Below are positions 7,145 to 16,029 of a stretch of DNA of 64,000 nt, piece after piece. Origin of the DNA: JACMNW01 sp031406155 (GTDB taxonomy: Bacteria; Pseudomonadota; Alphaproteobacteria; Rhodobacterales; Rhodobacteraceae); NCBI GenBank assembly GCA_031406155.1, contig JANOGW010000012.1, positions 143,716 to 207,715 on the forward strand, written 5' to 3'. The notes beneath the pieces were generated by a model. It saw only the letters and a list, made by a program, of their open reading frames with translations. It was not told the DNA's origin and did not search any database. The translations under genes were made by a program, and so were the position numbers. How positions within the stretch are numbered: the first letter of the stretch is position 1; every line of letters begins with the position of its first letter.

Positions 7145-8722
7145 ATGCGTGATTTCCAGCGTCCCGGCAGATCGGCGGTGTTTGCCAGCAACGGCATGTG
7201 TGCCACGTCACACCCATTGGCCGCGAAAGTTGCCGTCGATACATTGCAAACGGGTGGCAATGCGGTCGATGCCGCAATCGCGGGCGCGGTGCTGCTTGGC
7301 CTTTGTGAGCCGCAGATGACCGGACTTGGTGGCGACTGCTTTGTTCTGCTGAAACCCGCAGGCGAAGATCGGGTCATCGCCTTGAATGGCTCTGGTCGCG
7401 CACCGAAGGGGCTGTGCGCGGACACCATGCGCGCGACGGGAACGGCGTCGGTTCCGGTAAACGGGGTTGAAGCCATCACACTGCCTGGCGCGGTCGATGC
7501 GTTCTGCCGGCTGTCCGCAGACTGGGGCTGCCTTGATTTGGCGCAAACTCTGGCCCCCGCCATTCATTACGCCGTCGAAGGCGTGCCCGTGGCCCCGCGC
7601 ACCGCCTTTGATTGGTCCAAAGCGGCGGATGGACTGCAAGGCGATGCGCGGCATTTCTATCTTTTGCAAGGCCACGCACCCAAGGCCGGCCAAGTGTTCC
7701 GCGCACCCGGCCAAGCCGAAGTTCTGCGTAAGATCGCATCGCACGGTCGCGCCGGGTTCTACGAAGGCGACGTGGCGGATGACATGGTCGCGTCGCTGCG
7801 CCGGCTTGGCGGCAGCCACCAGACCGAGGATTTTGCCGACGTCGCCTGTGACTATGGCGATCCGGTCAGCGGGATCTACAAGGGAACCGAGGTGCTGGAG
7901 CATCCGCCAAACGGGCAGGGCGCCACAGCAATCCTGCTGTTGAACATCCTGGCCGAGTTTGATCTGGCAAGCCTTGATCCCTTCGGTGCCGCCCGCGCGC
8001 ATCTGGAGGCTGAGGCTACAAAACTCGCCTATGATGCGCGCAACCGGTTTCTGGCCGACAAAGATCACACCGTCCGGCTGGCACATATGCTGGCCCCCGA
8101 CACGGCAAAGGCGCTGGCCGCCCTGATCGATCCGGCGCGGGCAATGCCTGCCGCCGCCCCGCTGACCGAGGCCGTTCACAAGGATACGATTTACATCACG
8201 GTCGTCGACAAGGATCGCATGGCGGTTTCGCTGATCTATTCGGTGTTCCTCAGCTTTGGGTCCGGTCATGCCAGTGCGCGGTTCGGGATAAATTTCCAGA
8301 ACCGGGGGGCGGGATTTACCCTGGCGAAAGGCCACCCGAACGAGGCCGCCGGCGGCAAACGTCCGATGCACACCATCATCCCCGGAATGCTGCGCAAGAA
8401 CGGCCGTGTGACCATGCCATTCGGGGTGATGGGCGGCGCGTATCAACCCAACGGCCACGCAAGGTTTGTGACCAACATGATCGATTTCGGCCTAGATCCG
8501 CAGGCGGCAATCGACGCGCCGCGCGCATTCGGTGCGGGCGAGACCCTGATTGTGGAGCGCGGCTATTCCACACAGGTTTGTGGGCAGCTTGCCGAACTTG
8601 GCCACAAGATAGAGCTGCCGGATGGCCCCCTTGGCGGTGCGCAGGCCATATTGATCGAGGATAGCGGCGTTCTGCAGGGGGCATCCGACCCACGCAAGGA
8701 CGGCTGCGCTTTGGGGTATTGA
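7145..8722 (+). CDS. gamma-glutamyltransferase family protein
   Basis: N-terminal nucleophile hydrolase of the gamma-glutamyltranspeptidase family (525 residues), expected to self-cleave into two chains and hydrolyse or transfer gamma-glutamyl groups. The candidate nucleophile is Thr348 in HKDTIYITVVDKD, the position where the small subunit starts. GGNAVDAAIAGAVLLGLCEPQMTGLGGDCF at the N-terminus and GGKRPMHTIIPGM near the C-terminus are family hallmarks. There is no obvious signal peptide, so it may act in the cytosol, as in many GGT-like alphaproteobacterial paralogues. AAAGGCGG precedes the ATG. It is followed with overlap by the fRMsr gene. Confidence 0.9.
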   Translation: MRDFQRPGRSAVFASNGMCATSHPLAAKVAVDTLQTGGNAVDAAIAGAVLLGLCEPQMTGLGGDCFVLLKPAGEDRVIALNGSGRAPKGLCADTMRATGTASVPVNGVEAITLPGAVDAFCRLSADWGCLDLAQTLAPAIHYAVEGVPVAPRTAFDWSKAADGLQGDARHFYLLQGHAPKAGQVFRAPGQAEVLRKIASHGRAGFYEGDVADDMVASLRRLGGSHQTEDFADVACDYGDPVSGIYKGTEVLEHPPNGQGATAILLLNILAEFDLASLDPFGAARAHLEAEATKLAYDARNRFLADKDHTVRLAHMLAPDTAKALAALIDPARAMPAAAPLTEAVHKDTIYITVVDKDRMAVSLIYSVFLSFGSGHASARFGINFQNRGAGFTLAKGHPNEAAGGKRPMHTIIPGMLRKNGRVTMPFGVMGGAYQPNGHARFVTNMIDFGLDPQAAIDAPRAFGAGETLIVERGYSTQVCGQLAELGHKIELPDGPLGGAQAILIEDSGVLQGASDPRKDGCALGY

Positions 8723-8727
8723 CTGCG

Positions 8728-9180
8728 ATGAACTACGATAACTTGGCCACCAGCATTACTGCCTTGTGTAAGGGCGAAACCGACGCGGTGTCACTGATGG
8801 CGACGGTGGCTTGCGAAGTGCACAACAGCCATCCCCTGGCTGACTGGACCGGGTTTTACCGCGTCGTCGGCCCGGAGTTGTTGAAAGTTGGCCCCTATCA
8901 GGGTGGGCATGGCTGTCTTGTCATTCCGTTTTCGCGCGGCGTTTGTGGGGCTGTTGCGCGCACCGAAAAGCCGCTTATCGTGCCCGACGTGGATGCGTTT
9001 GCGGGCCACATCGCCTGTTCATCGACCACCCGGTCAGAGCTTGTGCTGCCGGTGTGGAACGGCGAAGGGCGGCTGATTGGCGTGTTTGATCTGGATAGCG
9101 ATACACCGGCGGCGTTCAGCGAAACCGACGAGGCGCGGCTGACCGCGATTCTTGCCGATGTGTTTCGCAACGCGGCTTGA
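8728..9180 (+). CDS. free methionine-(R)-sulfoxide reductase (GAF domain)
   Basis: GAF-fold enzyme of the fRMsr family that reduces free Met-(R)-sulfoxide with thioredoxin. All three family cysteines are present: in GGHGCLVIPF, in RGVCGAVA and in GHIACSSTTRSELVLPV. Length (150 residues) is normal. I use ATG 8728; a TTG at 8719 would overlap the stop of the preceding gene. Its position behind a gamma-glutamyltransferase and in front of homocysteine methyltransferase suggests a sulfur amino acid or redox theme, though that link is inference. Confidence 0.88.
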   Translation: MNYDNLATSITALCKGETDAVSLMATVACEVHNSHPLADWTGFYRVVGPELLKVGPYQGGHGCLVIPFSRGVCGAVARTEKPLIVPDVDAFAGHIACSSTTRSELVLPVWNGEGRLIGVFDLDSDTPAAFSETDEARLTAILADVFRNAA

Positions 9181-9226
9181 TCTTGGGCATGGCACAGCTG
9201 ATGGTGCCCGAAATTGCGAGGCACAG

Positions 9227-10123
9227 ATGACGGTCATCACCCTACTTGACGGCGGCATGGGGCAGGAACTGGTGGCACGGTCCGGCGATGTGCCGACGCC
9301 GCTTTGGGCGACGCGGGTGATGCTGGATCACCCCGAAATGGTACGCGCCATCCATGCCGATTACTTTGCGGCGGGGGCCAGCATTGCCACCACCAATACC
9401 TACGCGATCCACCACGATCGGCTGGAACATGCTGATCTGGATGGACTATTTGAATCCCTGCACCGCAGCGCGCTATCGCAGGCAGCTGAGGCGCGGGCGG
9501 CGCATGGCAAGGGGCTGATTGCAGGGTCGATGGGGCCGCTGGTGGCCTCTTACCGGCCCGAGGTGACGCAGCCATTGGAGGAAGCGGCACCCAAGTATGC
9601 CGAGATTGCCGCCCTGTTAGGCCCGAATGTCGATTTGATTTTGCTGGAAACCATGGCGTCAGTTCTTCAGGCCGAGGGTGCCCTGGAGGGGGCACAGGTG
9701 GCGGGCAAACCGGTGTGGTTGTCGGTGACTGTGAACGATCACGATGGCCGCTTGCTGCGGTCGGATGAGCCGATATCAGACCTTCAATCCATCATCGAAA
9801 CCTACCGTCCGGCGGCGGTTCTGGTGAACTGCTCGGTTCCCGAAGCGATGGCGACTGCTTTGACCGAAGTCGCTAAATTTGGCCTGCCATTTGGGGCCTA
9901 TGCCAATGGTTTCACGCATATTTCCGGCAACTTCCTGAAGGATGCGGCGACAGTTTCCGAACTGACCCACAGGCACGATCTTACGCCGGCGAAATACACC
10001 GAATTTGCCATGGCTTGGGTGGCGCAGGGGGCAACGATCGTGGGCGGGTGCTGCGAGGTCGGGCCCGCGCATATCCGGCATCTGCACGACGCGCTGATCG
10101 CTGCCGGTCATCAGATCGTATGA
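9227..10123 (+). CDS. homocysteine S-methyltransferase family protein
   Basis: TIM-barrel zinc methyltransferase (298 residues) of the pfam Hcy-binding family, transferring a methyl group from S-methylmethionine, a betaine or a related donor to homocysteine. Zinc ligands are visible as Cys202 (VNCS) and Cys275/Cys276 (GGCCEV); LLDGGMGQEL at the N-terminus is the typical start. It lacks the folate and cobalamin domains of MetH, so it is a stand-alone Hcy domain; the donor is not known. It overlaps the next gene by ATGA. Confidence 0.9.
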   Translation: MTVITLLDGGMGQELVARSGDVPTPLWATRVMLDHPEMVRAIHADYFAAGASIATTNTYAIHHDRLEHADLDGLFESLHRSALSQAAEARAAHGKGLIAGSMGPLVASYRPEVTQPLEEAAPKYAEIAALLGPNVDLILLETMASVLQAEGALEGAQVAGKPVWLSVTVNDHDGRLLRSDEPISDLQSIIETYRPAAVLVNCSVPEAMATALTEVAKFGLPFGAYANGFTHISGNFLKDAATVSELTHRHDLTPAKYTEFAMAWVAQGATIVGGCCEVGPAHIRHLHDALIAAGHQIV

Positions 10124-10770
10124 TCGAATTTCAGTACGATCCGCCGACTGGTCCTTTGGTGATTCTGCATCAGGACGACCAGATCATGGTGCTGGACAAG
10201 CCGCCGGGGCTGTTGTCAGTGCCAGGCAAGCTGGAAGGGCGGCGCGACTGTCTGGAGTTGCGGTTGCGGGCGGTCAATCCTGAAACGCTGCTGGTGCATC
10301 GGTTGGACTGTGACACTTCGGGCGTGATGATCTTTGCCCGCAGTAAGGCTGCACAGGGGTTCCTGGGGCAGGAGTTTGAAAAGCGCCGAGCTAATAAGAC
10401 CTATATTGCAAGGCTTTGGGGGCGATTGACGCCAGAGGCCGGGCGCGTCGACTTGCCGCTTTGCACCGATTGGCCGAACCGGCCGCGACAGCACGTGGAC
10501 CATGAGAATGGACGGCCGGCGCAGACGGATTGGCAGGTTCTGGGATATGAGGGTGACACGACCCGTGTGCGGCTGCACCCATTGACGGGCCGCAGCCATC
10601 AGTTGCGGGTGCACATGCTGGAACTGGGGCAGCCGATTTTGGGCGATCCGATCTATGCGACAGGTGCGGCGCTGGCGTTTCCCCGATTGATGCTGCATGC
10701 GGAAAGCCTGACGTTGCATCATCCGGCGACGAACGAGCTAGTGACGTTTTCAGCGTCTTGTCCGTTTTGA
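10120..10770 (+). CDS. RluA family pseudouridine synthase
   Basis: RNA pseudouridine synthase of 216 residues. The motif HRLDCDTSGVMIFARS carries the catalytic Asp63; VLDKPPGLLSVPGK near the N-terminus and LHPLTGRSHQLRVHMLELGQPILGDPIYA are the other RluA-family signatures. No S4 domain is present, so it resembles RluA (23S rRNA and tRNA) more than RluC/D. Its start codon overlaps the stop of the methyltransferase (ATGA). Confidence 0.9.
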   Translation: MIEFQYDPPTGPLVILHQDDQIMVLDKPPGLLSVPGKLEGRRDCLELRLRAVNPETLLVHRLDCDTSGVMIFARSKAAQGFLGQEFEKRRANKTYIARLWGRLTPEAGRVDLPLCTDWPNRPRQHVDHENGRPAQTDWQVLGYEGDTTRVRLHPLTGRSHQLRVHMLELGQPILGDPIYATGAALAFPRLMLHAESLTLHHPATNELVTFSASCPF

Positions 10771-10771
10771 A

Positions 10772-12748
10772 CTACAGGTTCAGGGCGGTCTTTCGGCCTT
10801 CGTGAAACGCATAGGCGGCGAGGCGGGGGGCGGCGCAATCACCGATGCGGTGAGCGATTTTGCCCGGGAAAGTTTCGGGGAACGGGTCGAAGGCGACATT
10901 GGTTGTGGCCATGACCAAGGCCGAGGCGGGTAGAGTGGTTTCCTCGCCCGTCAGGAAGGATCGAACAGTTACGCCATTGCCATGCCAGCGGGTAATGCAA
11001 TGTTCTGCATAGGTTTTAACCCCCAGCTTGCCCAAGGTGCGGCGCACCGGGCCGTCGGCGGCAGTGCGGGTGATTTCTTTGCCGATGTAGGGGTCTGGTG
11101 TGACGATGATCACTTGTTTACCGTGTTCGGCCAGATACCAGGCGGTGCCAACGCCGCGCCAGTTGCCGCCTTCGTCGTAAACCACGACGGCGTCGCCAAG
11201 GTGGGCTTCACGGCGCAGGACGTCTTCGGGCGACCAGACATTACCGAGATCTAATCCGGGCAGATGGGGTTCGGATGGCAGCCAGCGCTGGCGGCGGGTC
11301 TCGTCGGGTAGCGACCCGGTCGCCAGGATGACAATGTCGGCGGGATGGGCGTTAAGCTCTTGTTCGTCAAGGTAGGAGTTCAGGCGCAGGGTGACGCCAA
11401 GTTTTGTGAATTGATGTTCGTACCAGTCTAACAGATCAAGGATTTGTGCCCGGCGCGGCTGCAGGCCAGCGAGGCGAAACTGACCGCCGATATGGCCAGA
11501 CGCTTCAACAATTTCAACCGTATAGCCACGTTCCGCGGCGACCCTTGCGGCCTCCAGCCCCGCTGGTCCGGCACCGACGACCAGTACAGAGCGTGGGGTT
11601 TCGGCGCGCACAAACCGATCACCACCCCATTCCCATTCCCGCCCGACCGATGGGTTGATCAGGCACGAAATCCAGTAATCGCGGCTGCGCCGACCCCAGC
11701 ACATCTGGTTGCACGAAATACAGCCCCGAACATCATCTGCCCGGCCTTCCATTGCTTTGCGCGCCAGATGCGGATCGGCGATCTGGCCGCGCACGATGGA
11801 GACAAGGTCAGCCTCGCCCGCGCTAAGCACGGTTTCAGCGTTCCCGGGCGTCCTGATGCCTGCCTCTGATGTGATCACCGCATGTTTGACGATGGCTTTC
11901 AGTTGCGCCGTAAGCGGCGTTGTCAGCTTTTCGGCATGGGTGAAGGGCGGGATTATGCTTTCGAATTCGAGGTAGCTGCCAGAGCCGACGGTGACGTAGT
12001 CCACGTCACCGGTAGCGTCATGCAAAGCGACGATTTCGCAGAGGTTTTCGGCGGAAAGTGTCACCGAGTAAGCGGTTGAATAGCTGATGGCGATGCCGAT
12101 GACGAAATCCGGACCGCAGGATTGTCTTATGTTTTCAATAAGGTTACGGGAAAATCGAGTGCGGTTTTCCAGACTGCCGCCCCACTCATCAGTGCGCTGG
12201 TTCGACCACGGGGTCCAGAACTGATCAAGCAGGGAATGATAGGCGGCCCACACCTCGACCCCTTGAAATCCGCAGGCTTTGGCGCGGATGGCGGCGGCGA
12301 CGTGGGCGTCAAGCAATTCTTGCACTTCCGCCCCGGTCATGGCGTGCGAGCCGTCACTATCATGGTAGCTGGGGCCACCGGACGGCGACCAATGCGGGGC
12401 AAACGACAGGTCGGCGTCACCATGTGCACCGATGTGGTAAAGTTGTTGCAGGATCACCGCACCGGCGGCTTTGACTGGTCCGGTAACGGCTTGAAAGTGT
12501 GGGATAATGGCATCGTCTGAATGCAGAAAATTACCGCGTGTCAGAACGCAGGTTCTATGTACCGGAACGGGTTCGGTGACGATCATCGCGGCACCGCCAA
12601 GGGCCCGTTCCAGCAGGTAGGCGGCGTAGCGGGGCCCGGGCAGACCGGCCTCTGCCATGTTGGCAGTATGGGCCCCGAACACCACGCGATTGCGCAGGGT
12701 ATGACCGCGCAATTGCAGGGGCTTCATCAGGTTTGGATGGCTGGTCAC
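10772..12748 (-). CDS. NADH:flavin oxidoreductase, OYE-FeS-FAD type
   Basis: Multidomain flavoenzyme of 658 residues, built like 2,4-dienoyl-CoA reductase and trimethylamine dehydrogenase. Residues 1-335 form an Old Yellow Enzyme FMN barrel. Cys343, Cys346, Cys350 and Cys362 form the 4Fe-4S motif. An FAD/NAD(P)-binding domain begins with GAGPAG at 392-397. Members act on unsaturated acyl-CoAs, methylated amines and related compounds; substrate is unknown here. Translation would start at a GTG overlapping the stop of the aldehyde dehydrogenase gene, so the two are probably one operon. Confidence 0.88.
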   Translation of the reverse strand: MTSHPNLMKPLQLRGHTLRNRVVFGAHTANMAEAGLPGPRYAAYLLERALGGAAMIVTEPVPVHRTCVLTRGNFLHSDDAIIPHFQAVTGPVKAAGAVILQQLYHIGAHGDADLSFAPHWSPSGGPSYHDSDGSHAMTGAEVQELLDAHVAAAIRAKACGFQGVEVWAAYHSLLDQFWTPWSNQRTDEWGGSLENRTRFSRNLIENIRQSCGPDFVIGIAISYSTAYSVTLSAENLCEIVALHDATGDVDYVTVGSGSYLEFESIIPPFTHAEKLTTPLTAQLKAIVKHAVITSEAGIRTPGNAETVLSAGEADLVSIVRGQIADPHLARKAMEGRADDVRGCISCNQMCWGRRSRDYWISCLINPSVGREWEWGGDRFVRAETPRSVLVVGAGPAGLEAARVAAERGYTVEIVEASGHIGGQFRLAGLQPRRAQILDLLDWYEHQFTKLGVTLRLNSYLDEQELNAHPADIVILATGSLPDETRRQRWLPSEPHLPGLDLGNVWSPEDVLRREAHLGDAVVVYDEGGNWRGVGTAWYLAEHGKQVIIVTPDPYIGKEITRTAADGPVRRTLGKLGVKTYAEHCITRWHGNGVTVRSFLTGEETTLPASALVMATTNVAFDPFPETFPGKIAHRIGDCAAPRLAAYAFHEGRKTALNL

Positions 12749-14214
12749 TCAGCCGCAGCGTCCCGCCTGTCGTCCTGTTCGTTATCCCAACCGGAGATTG
12801 CCTTGACCTCGAGAAATTCCTCGATGCCCCAATGGCCGCCTTCGCGGGCGCGGCCCGAGGCTTTGATGCCGCCGAAGGGGGAACCGGCGCTGCGCGATTT
12901 GCCGTTCATCTGCACCATGCCGGACCGCAACAGGCGGGCAAGGCGGTTGCGGCGGGCGCCGTCTTGCGATTGCACATAGTTGGTCAGGCCGTAAGGCGTG
13001 TCATTGGCGATATGTACCGCTTCTTCCTCGGTATCGAAGGCCATGATCGACAGTACTGGTCCGAAGATTTCCTCGCGCTCGATGGTCATGCCCGGGGTGA
13101 CATCGGCAAACACCGTGGGTTTGACGTAGAAGCCGCGGTTCAGGCCATCGGGGCGACCCAAGCCACCGGCGACAAGGCGCGCGCCTTCGTCGATGCCCTG
13201 CTGGATGTAGCCTTGGATCTGGTCCCATTGGCGTTGATTGACCACGGGGCCGATGTGATTGCCGGATTCGGATGCAGGGCCGACTTTGATCGAGCTGGCA
13301 ACTTTAGCGGCGGTTTCGACGGCGCGGTCATAGACCGATCGTTCGACCAACATCCGCGACGGCGCGTTGCAGGATTGACCCGAGTTATCCATCATCTGGC
13401 GTACGCCGCGTTCAACGGCGCGGTCATCGGCATCGGCGAAGATCAGGTTGGCACCTTTGCCACCGAGTTCCAGTGCCACGCGTTTCAGCGTTTGCGCGGC
13501 TGCGATAGAAATGGCACGGCCAGCGCGGGTGGAGCCGGTGAAGGATATCATCTCGACATCTGGATGCGCCGATAGCTGGCTGCCGACACCGGGGCCGTCG
13601 CCGTTGACGAGGTTGAAGACGCCGGGGGGCAGGCCCGCGTCGTGGCAAAACTCGGCGAACACGAGCGATGACAGAGGGGATTCTTCGGATGGTTTCAGGA
13701 TGCAAGTGCATCCGGCAAGCAGCGCGGGGATGACTTTGAGGGTGACTTGGTTCATCGGCCAGTTCCATGGCGTGATCAGACCGACGACGCCGATGGGTTC
13801 TAATGCGATGCGGTCATGCGGGGTGTTGTCGTTCAGGGGCCTGATCCATTGCATCTGATCGAACGCGGTGAGGAAGTTTTTCAGGTGCCACGGCAGGCAG
13901 GGGGCTTGGCTATTGCGGCTCATGTCGATGGGGGCGCCCATTTCCATGCTGATGGCGCGGGCCATGTCTTCGACGCGGGCTTCGTATTGGGCGAGGATGG
14001 CGGCTACATAGGCGCGGCGGGTGGCGCGGGGCGTGACGGACCATGTGGCGAAGGCGGCTTTGGCGGCAGCGACGGCGGCGTTGGTGTCAGCTTCGGACCC
14101 CAGGCTGATGGTGGCGCAGGGTTCTTCGGTGGAGGGGTCGATCACGGCGCAATCGCGCGGGATGGCGGGGGCGACCCATGCGCCGTTGATGTAGAATTTG
14201 CGAGCGTCGATCAT
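12745..14214 (-). CDS. aldehyde dehydrogenase family protein
   Basis: NAD(P)-dependent aldehyde dehydrogenase of 489 residues. The general-base Glu lies in LELGGKGANLIF and the nucleophilic Cys in NSGQSCNAPSRM; GFYVKPTVFADV and EEIFGPVLSIMAF are standard family blocks. The ATG at 14214 gives the usual N-terminus (MIDARKFYINGAWV); upstream in-frame codons lie in the regulatory gap. It is first in a two-gene leftward unit with the OYE-type flavoenzyme, which suggests an oxidative catabolic step producing an aldehyde. Substrate unknown. Confidence 0.92.
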   Translation of the reverse strand: MIDARKFYINGAWVAPAIPRDCAVIDPSTEEPCATISLGSEADTNAAVAAAKAAFATWSVTPRATRRAYVAAILAQYEARVEDMARAISMEMGAPIDMSRNSQAPCLPWHLKNFLTAFDQMQWIRPLNDNTPHDRIALEPIGVVGLITPWNWPMNQVTLKVIPALLAGCTCILKPSEESPLSSLVFAEFCHDAGLPPGVFNLVNGDGPGVGSQLSAHPDVEMISFTGSTRAGRAISIAAAQTLKRVALELGGKGANLIFADADDRAVERGVRQMMDNSGQSCNAPSRMLVERSVYDRAVETAAKVASSIKVGPASESGNHIGPVVNQRQWDQIQGYIQQGIDEGARLVAGGLGRPDGLNRGFYVKPTVFADVTPGMTIEREEIFGPVLSIMAFDTEEEAVHIANDTPYGLTNYVQSQDGARRNRLARLLRSGMVQMNGKSRSAGSPFGGIKASGRAREGGHWGIEEFLEVKAISGWDNEQDDRRDAAAE

Positions 14215-14341
14215 GGGGTCCTCCGGGGTTTCGCCGCTATACGTGGCATCTGCGGCAGGGTGCTGCAAGCCCGGAACCGACGATGGATGTCGCGGGTGTG
14301 CCGGTAGTTCTGGGAAAATCGGTCGCTGCGGCTGGCACTGC

Positions 14342-14371
14342 CGGAACGTCGTTCCGATCTTGCACTGCAAG
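14342..14371. promoter_or_regulatory. two adjacent perfect palindromes between ALDH and peroxiredoxin genes
   Basis: CGGAACG-T-CGTTCCG (14342-14356) and CTTGCA-C-TGCAAG (14359-14371) lie two bases apart in the 231-bp divergent gap. A further CGTTCC half-site occurs at 14392-14397. They look like binding sites for one or two dimeric regulators of the divergent genes. Confidence 0.5.
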
Positions 14372-14445
14372 CTGGCGGGGGGATGAAACTTCGTTCCAGT
14401 TGGACTAAGTTAAATGCATTGAAAATCCAACCGACGGAGAACACC

Positions 14446-15102
14446 ATGTCGATCCGCATAAACGATATTGCCCCCGATTTCACGGCGGAGTCTACGGCCG
14501 GGACCATCCATTTTCATGACTGGGTGGGCGACAGTTACGCCATTATTTTCAGCCATCCGCGCGATTTCACGCCCGTGTGCACGACCGAATTCGGTGCCGT
14601 GGCGCAACTTTCGCAGGAATGGGCCAAGCGCAACACCAAGGTGATCGGTGTGTCGGTCGATTCGGTTGCCGATCATGAAAAGTGGAAGCGCGACATTCAG
14701 GCCTTCGGTGGCGCGCCTGCGGATTTTCCGATCATCGACGATTCGTCGATGACGGTGGCCAAGGCTTATGACATGCTTGCAGCGGATTACTATCTGCCCG
14801 CCGAAGGGCGCACGCCCGCGCATTCGCAAACCGTACGGACGGTGTTCATTGTGGGGCCGGACAAGAAGATCAAGCTGACGATGAGCTACCCGATGACGGT
14901 GGGGCGCAACTTTGCCGAGATCTTGCGCGCGCTTGATGCGGTTCAGGCAACCGACGGCGTACCGCTTGCGACGCCTGCGAACTGGCAACCGGGGCAGGAT
15001 GTGATCGTGGCACTGTCACTGGACAATGCGGCGGCGGAAGCGCGCTTTGGCAAGCTGGACATCAAGCTGCCCTATCTGCGGTATGCCAAGGCACCGACGT
15101 AG
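14446..15102 (+). CDS. 1-Cys peroxiredoxin (Prx6 type)
   Basis: Thiol peroxidase of 218 residues that reduces H2O2, alkyl or lipid hydroperoxides. The peroxidatic Cys45 sits in HPRDFTPVCTTEFG. The sequence shows the Prx6-class C-terminal dimerisation arm (TPANWQPGQDVIV) and no resolving Cys at the 2-Cys position. ATG 14446 is preceded by GACGGAGAA; an earlier in-frame ATG at 14383 would add unrelated residues. It is single-gene and divergent from the ALDH/flavoenzyme pair across a palindrome-rich gap. Confidence 0.93.
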   Translation: MSIRINDIAPDFTAESTAGTIHFHDWVGDSYAIIFSHPRDFTPVCTTEFGAVAQLSQEWAKRNTKVIGVSVDSVADHEKWKRDIQAFGGAPADFPIIDDSSMTVAKAYDMLAADYYLPAEGRTPAHSQTVRTVFIVGPDKKIKLTMSYPMTVGRNFAEILRALDAVQATDGVPLATPANWQPGQDVIVALSLDNAAAEARFGKLDIKLPYLRYAKAPT

Positions 15103-15280
15103 CGGCTTGCGGCAGGTCAGCGGGGGTTTCACACCCCGTCGCCTTTGGGCTAGAACCAACGGCGCCTCAATGGCGACTTCCGTGGGATATCTGCGCCAAA
15201 ATGAACAATCACGAAACCGGCTGACGCACAGGCGATGCCGCGCTTCATGTCGTGGTGTTGACTGTCGGCCTTGGCGGTGA

Positions 15281-15883
15281 TCAGGCCTGCGATCGTTTGG
15301 CGTAAAGCACCACGCGGCTGCCGATCGGGACAGTATCGTAAAGGGCTGTGACGTGTTCGTTGACCAGTCTGACGCAACCGTTGGACACCGCCGAGCCGAT
15401 AGTCCATGGCTCCGGCGTGCCGTGGATACGCAGGAAGGTGTCGCCGCGCACATCGTCGAACAGGTAAAGCGCGCGCGCGCCCAGTGGGTTGGTGGGGCCG
15501 CCCGGCATACCATCCGCGAACTGCGCGTAGCTGCCCGGGTTGCGCGCGATCATTTCCTTGGTGGGCGTCCAGCTTGGCCACTCCTTCTTGGCGCCGATCT
15601 TGAAGATACCGGGGATATAAAGATCACCGCGGCCAACGCCGACGGTGTAGCGGATGGCCTTGCCCTTGGGCAGGGTCCAGTACAGTGAATAGGTGTTCGG
15701 ATCGACGTGAATCTCGCCGGGTTCGACCTTGGTCTTCAGGCGCACCGGAGTCGGAAGCTGCGCCTCTGTCAGCGCCCAGTCTTTGGGTTTGGGGCCTGCG
15801 AGGGCCGGCGCCGCCAGCAATACCGAAGCGGAAAGGGTGGAGCCGATGAAGCGGCGTCGTGAAAGGGCGGGGGAGGGCAGCAT
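15281..15883 (-). CDS. L,D-transpeptidase (YkuD domain)
   Basis: Periplasmic cell-wall enzyme of 200 residues that makes 3-3 peptidoglycan cross-links or attaches proteins to peptidoglycan. The N-terminus (SRRRFIGSTLSASVLLAAPALA) is a Tat-like signal peptide. The YkuD signature HGT (154-156) followed by SNGCVRL with nucleophile Cys170 is intact. It is monocistronic, lying between the peroxiredoxin gene and pnp. Confidence 0.93.
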   Translation of the reverse strand: MLPSPALSRRRFIGSTLSASVLLAAPALAGPKPKDWALTEAQLPTPVRLKTKVEPGEIHVDPNTYSLYWTLPKGKAIRYTVGVGRGDLYIPGIFKIGAKKEWPSWTPTKEMIARNPGSYAQFADGMPGGPTNPLGARALYLFDDVRGDTFLRIHGTPEPWTIGSAVSNGCVRLVNEHVTALYDTVPIGSRVVLYAKRSQA

Positions 15884-15978
15884 TTTGCGCGAACCTATAT
15901 GTTTGAATGAGTGAAGGGTTTCCGGTTCGTTGATTCGAGGCCAGAGTATGAATTATCAAGACCTGCAAATGGTGCAAA

Positions 15979-16004
15979 AAAGCCCCAGGTTTCCCCGGGG
16001 CTTT
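15979..16004 (-). terminator. intrinsic terminator of pnp
   Basis: On the minus strand AAAGCCCC (16004-15997) pairs with GGGGCTTT (15986-15979) and is followed by further T residues (15978-15976), 26 bp after the pnp stop codon. Confidence 0.8.
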
Positions 16005-16029
16005 GATTATTTTGGCATCACGATGACGT

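Noticed and set aside
7208..8458. 416-codon frame antisense to the gamma-glutamyltransferase gene
   Set aside because: A shadow of high-GC codon bias; no ribosome site, no recognisable motif, while the sense frame has all family hallmarks.
14343..14366. EcfG promoter for the peroxiredoxin gene starting at GGAAC 14343
   Set aside because: No CGTT occurs 16-17 bp downstream.
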